From: an uncultured Bacilli bacterium
GTDB taxonomy: Bacteria > Bacillota_I > Bacilli_A > RF39 > UBA660
Direction of reading: 5' to 3'
DNA: 34,631 nt
Assembly (NCBI GenBank): GCA_934096025.1
Contig: CAKOLP010000001.1
Coordinates: forward strand, 1-34,631
Shown: piece after piece, positions 25,487 through 32,391 of the stretch
Numbering within the stretch: the stretch's first letter is position 1
Layout of the letters: each line of letters opens with the position of its first letter
The notes under the pieces: generated by a model
What the model saw: the letters and a program-made list of their open reading frames with translations, nothing else
Told to the model about the DNA's origin: nothing
The model's database searches: none
Position numbers and translations under genes: made by a program

Positions 25487-26400
25487 ATGAGAAGATTTAT
25501 ATCATTTATTTTAACTTGAGATGAAGCCGCTTCACCAAGTATTCCTGCCATAACTTGTAGAGTTGTTTGTGTATCAAATTCGTGCATTACATTTTGGGAA
25601 AAATGCATTTGTGGAGTGGAACCCCCGGCTAGTTTAAAGGATAAATCCATTATTACTTTATTATTACTATATTTTAAATAAAATATCCCCCCATGAGTGG
25701 CATCTACTTCCTCGATAGCTCCAGAAAATGCTATTTCATACATTCCAGGCTGTACCACTATATCAGTGTTACTAGTTTGTTTGAAGTATTCAGAATCTAT
25801 TGGAATAATATTTATATCTTGAATACGGACATCTCCGGAAATATTTACTTCGGCATAACTAGCAAACAGTATTCCCTCGGTTGTACCTGTAGGCACTGGC
25901 CCCATTTCTCCGGGTTCGCCTTGCACCCCTTGGTCACCTTTTTCCCCTTTTGGTATATTTATTGTTAGGTTATGTGTAAGATTAATGAAGTCATCTTCGA
26001 CATATGCTTTTTCCCCAGGATTTAAAGTATTAGTATCTACTATATTAATTATTTCGCACTCACCGTCTTGCCCATTTGCTCCAGCTGGACCTGGCATGCC
26101 TTGATCTCCCTTATCGCCTTTTTCTCCGGGCATACCTTGGTCTCCTTTTATTGAACCTGTATCTTTCCAAATTCCGTCTTTTTCACTCCATATATATAAA
26201 TTAGAATTAACTAAGTATGCATCACCAGTTTTACCTAAAGGGTGATTTTCTATTAATTCATCTTCACTTTTATAATAATCAATTATGTTTATTCCCTCAC
26301 CTCGAGGGCCTGTTGGGCCAATAATTTGACAACATAAACCTAGATTAAGTAATTCTTGTCTTTTTTGTTGTAGTTTTTTTACTTCTTCACATTTACTCAT
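25468..26400 (-). CDS. Collagen-like surface protein with split Gly-X-Y blocks
   Basis: I start at the ATG at 26400 (310 residues) because GGAG lies eight bases upstream and the product then begins MSKCEEVKKLQQKRQELLNLGLCC, like its paralogue; the longer frame adds 13 residues without a ribosome site. Three Gly-X-Y blocks (GPTGPRGEG; KGDQGMPGEKGDKGDQGMPGPAGANGQDG; KGEKGDQGVQGEPGEMG) flank two spacers. The first spacer has DAYLVNSNLYIWSEKDGIWKDTG, a module seen in phage-tail and surface fibres. The last 130 residues form the same β-rich domain as in the 24234 gene (DINLLIKKI end). Likely trimeric, exposed on the cell. Confidence 0.85.
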   Translation of the reverse strand: MSKCEEVKKLQQKRQELLNLGLCCQIIGPTGPRGEGINIIDYYKSEDELIENHPLGKTGDAYLVNSNLYIWSEKDGIWKDTGSIKGDQGMPGEKGDKGDQGMPGPAGANGQDGECEIINIVDTNTLNPGEKAYVEDDFINLTHNLTINIPKGEKGDQGVQGEPGEMGPVPTGTTEGILFASYAEVNISGDVRIQDINIIPIDSEYFKQTSNTDIVVQPGMYEIAFSGAIEEVDATHGGIFYLKYSNNKVIMDLSFKLAGGSTPQMHFSQNVMHEFDTQTTLQVMAGILGEAASSQVKINDINLLIKKIHM

Positions 26401-26455
26401 TAGATCAACTCCATATATTAAAATATGAAAAAAATACATTAAATGTTAAAAACAT

Positions 26456-26478
26456 GGACAAGTATCATATACAAGTCC
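26456..26478. promoter_or_regulatory. Imperfect 23-bp dyad between divergent collagen-like genes
   Basis: GGACAAGTAT-CAT-ATACAAGTCC: GGAC and GTAT pair with GTCC and ATAC, with an internal AA/AA mismatch. Candidate regulator site in the divergent promoter region. Confidence 0.4.
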
Positions 26479-26504
26479 AAGTTTTGAGAATAAATTATAA
26501 GTGA

Positions 26505-26523
26505 AAGAAGTTATTAACTTCTT
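26505..26523. promoter_or_regulatory. Perfect 19-bp palindrome upstream of the interrupted collagen-like gene
   Basis: AAGAAGTTA-T-TAACTTCTT, nine-base arms around one base, 36 bases before the ATG at 26560. It could be an operator or a hairpin in the leader. Confidence 0.6.
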
Positions 26524-26559
26524 AAATTAACTCTTTATGAGAGAAAGGGATGAATATTA

Positions 26560-26820
26560 ATGAACAACATGTGTAAAGCTGAACAAAAAATTAATGCGTA
26601 TAATAAGGCTAACCCCAATGTTACATTTACTTGTTTTGGACCTACGGGACCTACAGGACCTGCTGGAGCTAGTATCCGTGTTGGTGTTACTACTACGACT
26701 AATCCAGGTACTAATGCCAGTGTTGTTAATGTTGGTACTCCGTCGAATGCTGTTTTAGACTTCTATATACCAGCTGGAGCTACGGGCGCCACTGGACCAA
26801 CCGGACCAACTGCTCGATAA
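26560..26820 (+). CDS. Collagen-like protein, 5' part of a gene interrupted by a serine-recombinase element
   Basis: It has a strong ribosome site (GAAAGGGATG region, 26543-26551). The 86-residue product has a head with cysteines (MNNMCKAEQKINAYNKANPNVTFTC), FGPTGPTGPAGAS, a spacer VNVGTPSNAVLDFYIPAGATG, and a second Gly-X-Y run that breaks off after GPTGPT; the last residues Ala-Arg and the TAA come from the element's end. Codons up to ACT (26809-26811) belong to the original gene. Joined to the matching ACT at 29730, the frame continues without a stop to 30323, giving 280 codons of product. As it stands, the cell makes only a short head lacking the C-terminal domain. Confidence 0.85.
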   Translation: MNNMCKAEQKINAYNKANPNVTFTCFGPTGPTGPAGASIRVGVTTTTNPGTNASVVNVGTPSNAVLDFYIPAGATGATGPTGPTAR

Positions 26821-26830
26821 ATTAAATCAT
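26813..26830 (+). repeat. Left terminal inverted repeat (P' arm of attL)
   Basis: CTCGATAAATTAAATCAT. The reverse complement of the right end, CTCGATAAAATAAATCAT, differs at one base. It overlaps the recombinase stop codon (26827-26829). Confidence 0.85.
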
Positions 26831-28845
26831 ATTATAAAATTCCATATAATTTTTATATTTCTAGTATTTGTTAATTCGTTATATTTTCCTACTATAATTT
26901 TTTCTACAAAAGTTTCAACTAATTCAACAGTTAGTTTATCAAAATTTTTATGTTCTTGAAAAATATTTGTTACTTCATTTTTCTGTTTAGTGATAACAGA
27001 TGTTATTTCATTTTGAATTATTCTTTGTTCAGTTTCCAATTTTTCATATTCTTCTTCATATTTTTTTAAAAGCACTTCAAATTCTTTTAAAGAAAGTATT
27101 TTATTTACACGGTCTAGGTATAAATTTTGAAAATAATTCTCTTTTAACTGCAAATGTTTATTAATATTTTCTAGCTCTTGCTCTAAGTAAGGCAACCTAT
27201 CACTCGAGAAATTATGGCTATTTTGTTCTTTACTTAGTTTATTTATTATTTCTTTATCATAGAATCTACTTAGCATATTGTTTATTTTTTCTAGTATGAA
27301 TTTTTGGAGTGTTTCTTCTTTAACAGACATTTTATTATCACAATTAGACCATTTTGTCTTTTTATCTTTACAACATAAATACCCTAGGCCACTAGAAGTG
27401 TTGCTTCCAGTTTTAATGAATAATTGATTACAATTTGCACAATATACTTTGTTACATAAAGGGTGTATTTTACCTTGGTTGCAGCTTCGAGTTCTATTCG
27501 ATAATCTAACCTGGACTTTATCCCATATGTTTTTGTCTATAATTTTTTCATGGGTATTTTCTTTTCTGATTCTTTTTTCAGCTCCATTTTTTATTAAAGT
27601 ATGGTTTTTATAACTCACTGTAGTTGTTTTAAATTGCACCATATTGCCTGTGTATACTTCATCTGTAAGTATTTTCCTAATAGTGGAACTAGACCATTTA
27701 AATTTTTTTCTTATATTATATGTAAAGTATGAGTTAGTCAATTGTTGATAAGCTTTATTAGCAATATTTATAAAGAGCTTTTTATGTTCTTTATTTTCTT
27801 TTAATTTTATTTCTAGTTGGTAATTAAGAAAATGGGTTCTATCAAGATTTTTAGTATAAGAAATAATTGCTTTAGTATGTTTAGGCAATGTTTCATTTTC
27901 ACTAATGCTTACACAATCTTTTATATTTAGGTTGTCCAATGTTATGTTTTCTTTTGTACTATAATATATTTGGGTTTTATTTGTTTTTCTTAAAATAATA
28001 TCACATTTACTAAATATGCTTGATAAATCTATAAGACTAACTAAATCCTTTAAGATTGCTGGTTCTTTATTAGTAAAATTTATATCTACTATGTAAGTTC
28101 CTGATTGTACAATATAACTATAATTTAAATAATTTTTTAAAACCGGTAACTTAAGTTTACTCCCTTGCATCAACTTATATTCGTATGGACTTAGTATATT
28201 ATCTTTATTCAAATTCTGGGCTATTTGGTCTAGACCTATACCCGATAAATACTCATTATATATTCTTTTAATAATTAAAGAGGGAAAAACATCAATAATT
28301 AAATGATTTTTATTTTCTGGGTCTTTTTTGTATCCATAAGTAGCAAAACTTGATGTTAGCTTTCCCTCTTTTCTTTTAGCCTTTAGTGTTTCGCGAATAT
28401 TTAGTGATGTATCTTCTAGGTACCATTCATCTGTTAAACTAAGAATTTGACTTGTTTTTTTAGTTTCTTTTTTAGTATTATCTATTTTATCCACGACTGT
28501 TATAAAGCGAACTTGCCATTCATGAAACAAATTATGAACATATTTTTCCACTAGTTCCATGTCTCTGGCAAACCTTGCTTGTGTTTTGCATAAAACTATA
28601 TCAATATTTCCGTTTTGACATTCCCTTATCATTTTGTTAAAATCTGGTCTTGAAATGTCTGAACCTGACCAATCTTCATCATTATAAACTTTTATTACAT
28701 TGAATCCTTGTTCTAAAGCATAATTACGTAACATTATTTCTTGATTTTTAATGCTTTCGGATAATTCTTCTTTAGATAATTTGTTCTTGTCTTCATCTGA
28801 TAATCGTAAATATAAAGCTGTTTTATTTCTATATTTAGTCGTCAT
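26827..28845 (-). CDS. Large serine recombinase with an extra internal domain
   Basis: The catalytic domain is complete: Y12-L-R-L-S16 with S16 as nucleophile, the DWSG/RPDF block (58-69) with R66, and ARFARD with R91 and R94. The recombinase domain follows (ETLKAKRKEGKLTSSFATYGYKKDP; LDQIAQNLNKDNILSPYEYK). About 145 residues (about 236-380) without family match then interrupt it, after which it resumes with FKWSSSTIRKILTDEVYTGNMVQ. A zinc ribbon (C469, C472, C491 or C492, C502) and a long coiled coil (about 545-640) end the protein, as in phage-type integrases. It recombines attP and attB through a central dinucleotide. It reads toward the left end of the element. Confidence 0.93.
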   Translation of the reverse strand: MTTKYRNKTALYLRLSDEDKNKLSKEELSESIKNQEIMLRNYALEQGFNVIKVYNDEDWSGSDISRPDFNKMIRECQNGNIDIVLCKTQARFARDMELVEKYVHNLFHEWQVRFITVVDKIDNTKKETKKTSQILSLTDEWYLEDTSLNIRETLKAKRKEGKLTSSFATYGYKKDPENKNHLIIDVFPSLIIKRIYNEYLSGIGLDQIAQNLNKDNILSPYEYKLMQGSKLKLPVLKNYLNYSYIVQSGTYIVDINFTNKEPAILKDLVSLIDLSSIFSKCDIILRKTNKTQIYYSTKENITLDNLNIKDCVSISENETLPKHTKAIISYTKNLDRTHFLNYQLEIKLKENKEHKKLFINIANKAYQQLTNSYFTYNIRKKFKWSSSTIRKILTDEVYTGNMVQFKTTTVSYKNHTLIKNGAEKRIRKENTHEKIIDKNIWDKVQVRLSNRTRSCNQGKIHPLCNKVYCANCNQLFIKTGSNTSSGLGYLCCKDKKTKWSNCDNKMSVKEETLQKFILEKINNMLSRFYDKEIINKLSKEQNSHNFSSDRLPYLEQELENINKHLQLKENYFQNLYLDRVNKILSLKEFEVLLKKYEEEYEKLETEQRIIQNEITSVITKQKNEVTNIFQEHKNFDKLTVELVETFVEKIIVGKYNELTNTRNIKIIWNFII

Positions 28846-28978
28846 ATGATTGCCCCGTTTTATTGTTAATACTATTTATATATTTAAAATACTTTTTATT
28901 AAATATAAGTTTTAAATTATCTATGTTATTATTTGTTTTATATTCTTCGGTGTAATTAAATTTTATTTCTTTTTTCAA
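28835..28978 (-). CDS. 47-residue protein overlapping the recombinase start
   Basis: Too short for routine calling. The start is TTG at 28978, four bases after GGTGAT (28983-28988 on the minus strand); the frame is open for 47 codons and ends in TAA at 28835, eleven bases inside the recombinase gene. The product is Lys/Asn/Tyr/Ile-rich (KKEIKFNYTEEYKTNNN...FKYINSINNKTGQSYDD) and has no membrane segment. The recombinase ATG at 28845 has no good ribosome site of its own, so it probably depends on translation of this frame. A small gene next to an integrase could encode a directionality factor, but I see no known family, and it may act only as a leader for coupling. Confidence 0.55.
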   Translation of the reverse strand: MKKEIKFNYTEEYKTNNNIDNLKLIFNKKYFKYINSINNKTGQSYDD

Positions 28979-29287
28979 AATAATCACCTTTACTAATTTA
29001 ATTTATGAATTGTTATTTTGTTTGGAACTAGCAAAGCTAATTATTTAAAATTTATTTTTGTTAAAAAAATTATATTTAGTTTTAAAATTGACTTATAACA
29101 TAAAATTTAATATATTAGTAATACATTTATATTTTTTATGCATAAACGTTAACTTTCGAGTGACGTTAGGAATAATATACTTGATTGTAATTATTCGAAA
29201 TACTTTATATTAAGTAATTTTTATGTATAAGAATTCTAAAAATAAAAAATATTTTAATTAAATTTCAAAAAGAAAGCTGGGATAAAT
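28846..29287. other. Central divergent control region of the element
   Basis: This 442-bp stretch separates the recombinase and cargo genes. It holds the small coupled gene on the minus strand, the plus-strand promoter at 29088-29116 and a leader hairpin (AACGTTA at 29145-29151 with TGACGTT at 29161-29167). The remainder is very AT-rich and I see no clear minus-strand promoter. Confidence 0.6.
29088..29116 (+). promoter_or_regulatory. Promoter of the cargo gene
   Basis: TTGACT (29088-29093), 17 bp, TATATT (29111-29116). The start codon is about 165 bases further on, leaving a long leader with a hairpin. Confidence 0.65.
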
Positions 29288-29710
29288 ATGTTTAAGATTG
29301 CAAAACTACAAAATGTAAATAATGAAAAAGTTAATATCAATACTTGTGGAATAACTGAAATTAAATTTGAAAATGGAAAAAAAGCATATTCTAATGATTA
29401 TAAAGCTTTAAGTTTTCAAGTTAATGGAGATAATTATTCTTTTGAATTTACATTAAATTGTAAACTTGAAGAACTATTAAAAATACCGGAGGATACCCCG
29501 ATAGATTTTAAGGATTACATGACTTCAAGTGAGCTAACGGTTCAAGAAGAATTATATTTTCCCCAAATAGACGCAACAGCTACTCGGTATTTAAAAACGA
29601 AGTTTAGTATTTTTGTAGCATTTTATATTGATCATTGTTTTGATGTTGACGATATTTATAGCGGTATGATTGAATTTAGCTTTAATTTGGCTGATTATTT
29701 AGAAGATTAA
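29288..29710 (+). CDS. Unknown 140-residue cargo protein of the element
   Basis: The start ATG follows AGAAAGCTGGG. The protein is acidic, soluble, without signal peptide or membrane helix, and looks β-rich (ITEIKFENGKKAYSNDYKALSFQVNGDNYSFEFTLNCKLEELLKI). Three Asp/Glu clusters near the end (DVDDIYSGMIEFSFNLADYLED) stand out. I recognise no family and no catalytic motif. It has its own promoter; its TAA stop shares a base with the right inverted repeat. As the only cargo it might control the recombinase, protect against phage, or replace a function of the interrupted gene; nothing in the sequence chooses between these. Confidence 0.7.
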   Translation: MFKIAKLQNVNNEKVNINTCGITEIKFENGKKAYSNDYKALSFQVNGDNYSFEFTLNCKLEELLKIPEDTPIDFKDYMTSSELTVQEELYFPQIDATATRYLKTKFSIFVAFYIDHCFDVDDIYSGMIEFSFNLADYLED

Positions 29711-29727
29711 TGATTTATTTTATCGAG
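29710..29727 (-). repeat. Right terminal inverted repeat (P arm of attR)
   Basis: Plus strand ATGATTTATTTTATCGAG, the inverse of the left repeat with one mismatch. In the joined circle the two arms would flank GAACTG. Confidence 0.85.
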
Positions 29728-29729
29728 GA

Positions 29730-30323
29730 ACTGGACCTACTGGTCCTACAGGGGCTCAGGGGGCTCAAGGAACAGCTGGGGTACAAGGGCCTCAAGGATT
29801 AGCAGGGCCTACTGGGCCAACGGGACCTACCGGCCCTACTGGGCCAGCAGGACCAGCAGGACCAGCCGGTGCACAAGGGGAACAAGGAGAAGAAGGAACT
29901 CCAGCTATAACAGCGTATTCATATAAATATGAAAATGGAACAGAAGACTATACCTTAACACAAAATACAGCAACTCAAGTGTTATTAAGTGAAGTTGGTT
30001 CAAATAGTAATGTTAATAATGCAGGAACTAATACTTTTACAATTACTACTCCTGGGGTTTACAAAATAGATTATTTCTTCTTAGGGTCTTCCTCAGTGCA
30101 AACTAATTTAACTTTATCAGTTAGACAAAATAACACTGCTATTACGGGTTCAGAGATTGAAAAAGAAGTACAGGCTAGTACTGAAGAAAGTATCAATGGC
30201 TCTGTAGTTGCTAGTTTATCAAATAATGATACTATTGATTTGGCTATATCTTCCACTACTAATGCTACGGTAACACCTGGCGATGATACAAATGCCTATA
30301 TGGTTTTACTAAGAATTGGATAA
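29730..30323 (+). pseudogene. 3' part of the interrupted collagen-like gene (no start codon of its own)
   Basis: The frame opens only at 29703, after a TAG at 29700, and has no ATG, GTG or TTG before the collagen repeats. A GTG at 29979 would miss the Gly-X-Y part and has no ribosome site. From 29730 the frame encodes TGPTGPTGAQGAQGTAG..., about 22 Gly-X-Y triplets to GEEG, then a domain of about 135 residues (ITAYSYKYENG...TPGVYKIDYFFLGSS...AYMVLLRIG) like BclA C-terminal trimerisation domains. It has the same codon phase as the 5' part at 26809. I infer one gene cut in two, silent unless the element leaves. Confidence 0.8.
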
Positions 30324-30417
30324 CTTTAATTTTTACTTACTTTAAACATTGATAAATTTTATAATCTAACATTTCCTTACTTGTAATTTTACAAAAGCTT
30401 TCTTTCTAAACTTTTAT

Positions 30418-30451
30418 GAAGAAAATGATTCTTAAAAAAATTGTTTTCTTC
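30418..30451 (+). other. Hairpin downstream of the interrupted collagen-like gene
   Basis: GAAGAAAA (about 30419-30426) pairs perfectly with TTTTCTTC (about 30444-30451) across a loop of 17 bases. It may be a weak terminator; the T run lies within the 3' arm. Confidence 0.35.
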
Positions 30452-30458
30452 AATTCAT

Positions 30459-30486
30459 TTAAAAAAGCTAAAGAATAACCTTAGCT
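30459..30486 (-). terminator. Intrinsic terminator after ung
   Basis: On the minus strand AGCTAA (30481-30486) pairs with TTAGCT (30466-30471), followed by TTTTTT. The stem begins at the ung stop codon. Confidence 0.7.
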
Positions 30487-31147
30487 ATTTAATTTCCCAA
30501 TTTATTGGTGTCTGCCCACTATTAATTAAAAATTCATTACACTGTGAAAACGGTTTACTACCAAAAAAGCCTCGGCTTGCTGATAAAGGTGATGGGTGTG
30601 CACTTGTTATAATCAAGTGTTTAGGACTCGTAATTAGTTTACTTTTTTCTTTAGCAAAGTTGCCCCATAAAATAAAAACTACTGGGGTATCTTTTTTGTT
30701 TAATTCTTTTATTATATTATCAGTTAGTATTTCCCAACCTAAATCTTTATGACTTGCTGGTCTATCTTTTTCAACTGTTAATACTGTATTTAAAAGAAGT
30801 ACACCCTCTTTAGCCCAGCAAGTTAAATCACCATTATTACAGGTAGCTATATGTAAATCTGTCGTTAATTCTTTAAAAATGTTTTTTAAAGAGGGAGGTA
30901 ATTTTTCTTTCTGAGGTACAGAGAATGATAAACCATTGGCTTGATTTTCTCCGTGATATGGGTCTTGGCCAACAATTACTACTTTAGTGTTTGCATAAGA
31001 AGTAAGCTTTAAAGCATTAAATATGTTTTCTTTACTTGGATATATAGTCTTATTCTCATATTCTTGTAAAATATGAGAATAAAACTTTTGAAACTTTATA
31101 TCGCTCCATACATTGCTTAAATGATTATCCCAGTCATTATTAATCAT
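30485..31147 (-). CDS. ung: Uracil-DNA glycosylase, family 1
   Basis: GQDPYHG (60-66) with D62 as catalytic aspartate, then NGLSFSVP, LLLNTVLTVEKDRPASH (117-133) and HPSPLSASRGFFGSKPFS (184-201) with H184 define the family. It removes uracil from DNA after cytosine deamination or misincorporation. Length 220 is normal. The start overlaps the MYG1-like stop by eight bases, so both are in one operon. With Tag and the hypoxanthine-type enzyme it is the third DNA glycosylase in the window. Confidence 0.97.
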   Translation of the reverse strand: MINNDWDNHLSNVWSDIKFQKFYSHILQEYENKTIYPSKENIFNALKLTSYANTKVVIVGQDPYHGENQANGLSFSVPQKEKLPPSLKNIFKELTTDLHIATCNNGDLTCWAKEGVLLLNTVLTVEKDRPASHKDLGWEILTDNIIKELNKKDTPVVFILWGNFAKEKSKLITSPKHLIITSAHPSPLSASRGFFGSKPFSQCNEFLINSGQTPINWEIK

Positions 31148-31946
31148 TTAAGGCCTCTTTGCAAGCATGAATTGCTTCGTTTAAGGTATTTGCCTTGATT
31201 AAGAATCTACTTGTATGGCAAAAACTTAAGTATGGAGGAAGTTTTTCTACCCAACTAATAGGAAAAGGTTTCTTTAATTTCACAGTTCCAGCACTAATAG
31301 GTACACCTTTTGCAGCGTATCCGCCCCGATTTGAGGGATAAATAACGTATATTGCTTCAGTTGCTGGAAGAAAGTCTTCAGTATAAAGATACTCATCTAA
31401 TATTATTATCCTTTTATCCGGAGCTTCACTATAGTATTTTTTTACTAATTCCGTATCTTTTAAATGTTGTTCTTCTCTGGATATAATGTTTTTTAAAATT
31501 ATCTTAGCAAATTTTACTGCCTCCTTGAACTCTTGATCAGCACTACTCTCATCTTTTAAAGGATTAAATAGGCTAATGGCAAAAGCTAAAGCATTATAAG
31601 AACCAGTATTATCAGATAAGTCTAAATCTTCGATTAGCTTTTTTTCAACATTTGTAACAATTTGTTCATCATATAACTCGGGTGCATAATATTTCCATAA
31701 CTTACCAAAGGAAGCATAAGGGATTCCATTCGGTCTTTTTTCATTGTCTTTCATATGGTGGTCAAATCTTCCCATGCCAATATCAAAAACTATGCCACTA
31801 AAATCATCAGGGACAACATTGCTCCTTATTATTTCCATTTCAGGATTTATTAGTTGTAAAAATGCTGCAGAAAAAACATCATCGGAATGAAATTTACTGC
31901 CGTGTGTTAAAGCTTTTTTACAGGTTTTTACTTCATCAATTTTCAT
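31140..31946 (-). CDS. MYG1 family nuclease-like protein (UPF0160)
   Basis: I start at the ATG at 31946 (268 residues), four bases after GAGGT and seven bases after the rlmH stop; the longer frame to 31973 overlaps rlmH without a ribosome site. The motif THGSKFHSDDVFSAAFLQ and then IVFDIGMGRFDHHMKDNEKRPNGIPYASFGKLWKYYAPEL are diagnostic: conserved His and Asp residues form the DHH-like metal site. The C-terminal GVPISAGTVKLKKPFPISWVEKLPPYLSFCHTSRFLIKANTLNEAI also fits. MYG1 is a 3'-5' RNA exonuclease in eukaryotes; its bacterial role is not settled. Confidence 0.88.
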   Translation of the reverse strand: MKIDEVKTCKKALTHGSKFHSDDVFSAAFLQLINPEMEIIRSNVVPDDFSGIVFDIGMGRFDHHMKDNEKRPNGIPYASFGKLWKYYAPELYDEQIVTNVEKKLIEDLDLSDNTGSYNALAFAISLFNPLKDESSADQEFKEAVKFAKIILKNIISREEQHLKDTELVKKYYSEAPDKRIIILDEYLYTEDFLPATEAIYVIYPSNRGGYAAKGVPISAGTVKLKKPFPISWVEKLPPYLSFCHTSRFLIKANTLNEAIHACKEALND

Positions 31947-31953
31947 TACTACC

Positions 31954-32391
31954 TCACTTATGATATGTTTCATTATTAATAATTTTAAAACTACGATATA
32001 TTTGTTCTAACAAAATTCCTCTAAATAATCCATGTGGAAAAGTCATCTTTGAAAAGCTAATTAATTCTTGACAAGTATTTCTTATTTCGTCATTTAGCCC
32101 ATTTGACCCACCGATTATAAAAGTAATATTTCCATATTTCATTAGATAATTATCTATTTTTTGGGCAAATTCCGTACTTGTAAAACTTTTTTTGTTTAAA
32201 TCTAAACCTATGTTATAGTCTTTTGTATTGATATTTTTGATTAAGGTTTCTATTTCTTTTTGATAGTTAACATTATCTTTTAATTCTATTATTTCTATTT
32301 TGTGATATTTATTAATCCTTTTTTGATAATCATTAATTAGCTCAGTTAAATAAGGTTCTTTTATCTTTCCTACACATAATATTTTTATCAT
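31954..32391 (-). CDS. rlmH: 23S rRNA pseudouridine-1915 N3-methyltransferase
   Basis: This SPOUT methyltransferase modifies helix 69 of assembled ribosomes. The N-terminus MIKILCVGKIKEPYLTELINDYQKRINKY, the AdoMet knot FIIGGSNGLND (91-101), FPHGLFRGILLEQIYRSFKIINNETYHK and the invariant Tyr-His-Lys end are all present. At 145 residues it is slightly shorter than the usual 155-160 because the middle region is compact. It overlaps yycJ by four bases (ATGA); rlmH near yycJ is a common Firmicutes neighbourhood. Confidence 0.97.
   Translation of the reverse strand: MIKILCVGKIKEPYLTELINDYQKRINKYHKIEIIELKDNVNYQKEIETLIKNINTKDYNIGLDLNKKSFTSTEFAQKIDNYLMKYGNITFIIGGSNGLNDEIRNTCQELISFSKMTFPHGLFRGILLEQIYRSFKIINNETYHK

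Larger units (their letters stand above)
26808..29728. mobile_element. 2,921-bp serine-recombinase element inserted in a collagen-like gene
   Basis: Bounded by direct copies of AACTG (26808-26812 and 29729-29733) and, just inside, an 18-bp inverted repeat. It contains a minus-strand recombinase, a small coupled gene before it, a 29103-29287 leader region and one plus-strand cargo gene. The recombinase stop and the cargo stop both touch the inverted repeats, so there is almost no spare DNA at either end. Both AACTG copies are in the same orientation, so recombination between them would excise the element rather than invert it. The exact crossover inside the GGNCCN-rich sequence cannot be fixed by eye. 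Confidence 0.8.

Noticed and set aside
26440..26559. A -35/-10 pair for the interrupted collagen-like gene
   Set aside because: TATAAG at 26496-26501 is present but no acceptable -35 lies at the right distance, so no promoter was called.
29695..29735. Programmed +1 frameshift joining the 140-residue cargo gene to the collagen 3' part
   Set aside because: The collagen frame opens at 29703 and the cargo frame closes at 29710, so a shift is possible, but the inverted repeat lies exactly here and the intact 5' half sits at the other end of the element, which explains the break better.
29710..29800. ATG at 29710 as the start of the collagen 3' part
   Set aside because: It is in a different frame and stops after about 30 codons.
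24234..30323. CRISPR or short-repeat array in the collagen region
   Set aside because: The repeats are codon-level Gly-Pro-Thr repeats in open frames, not spaced identical repeats.
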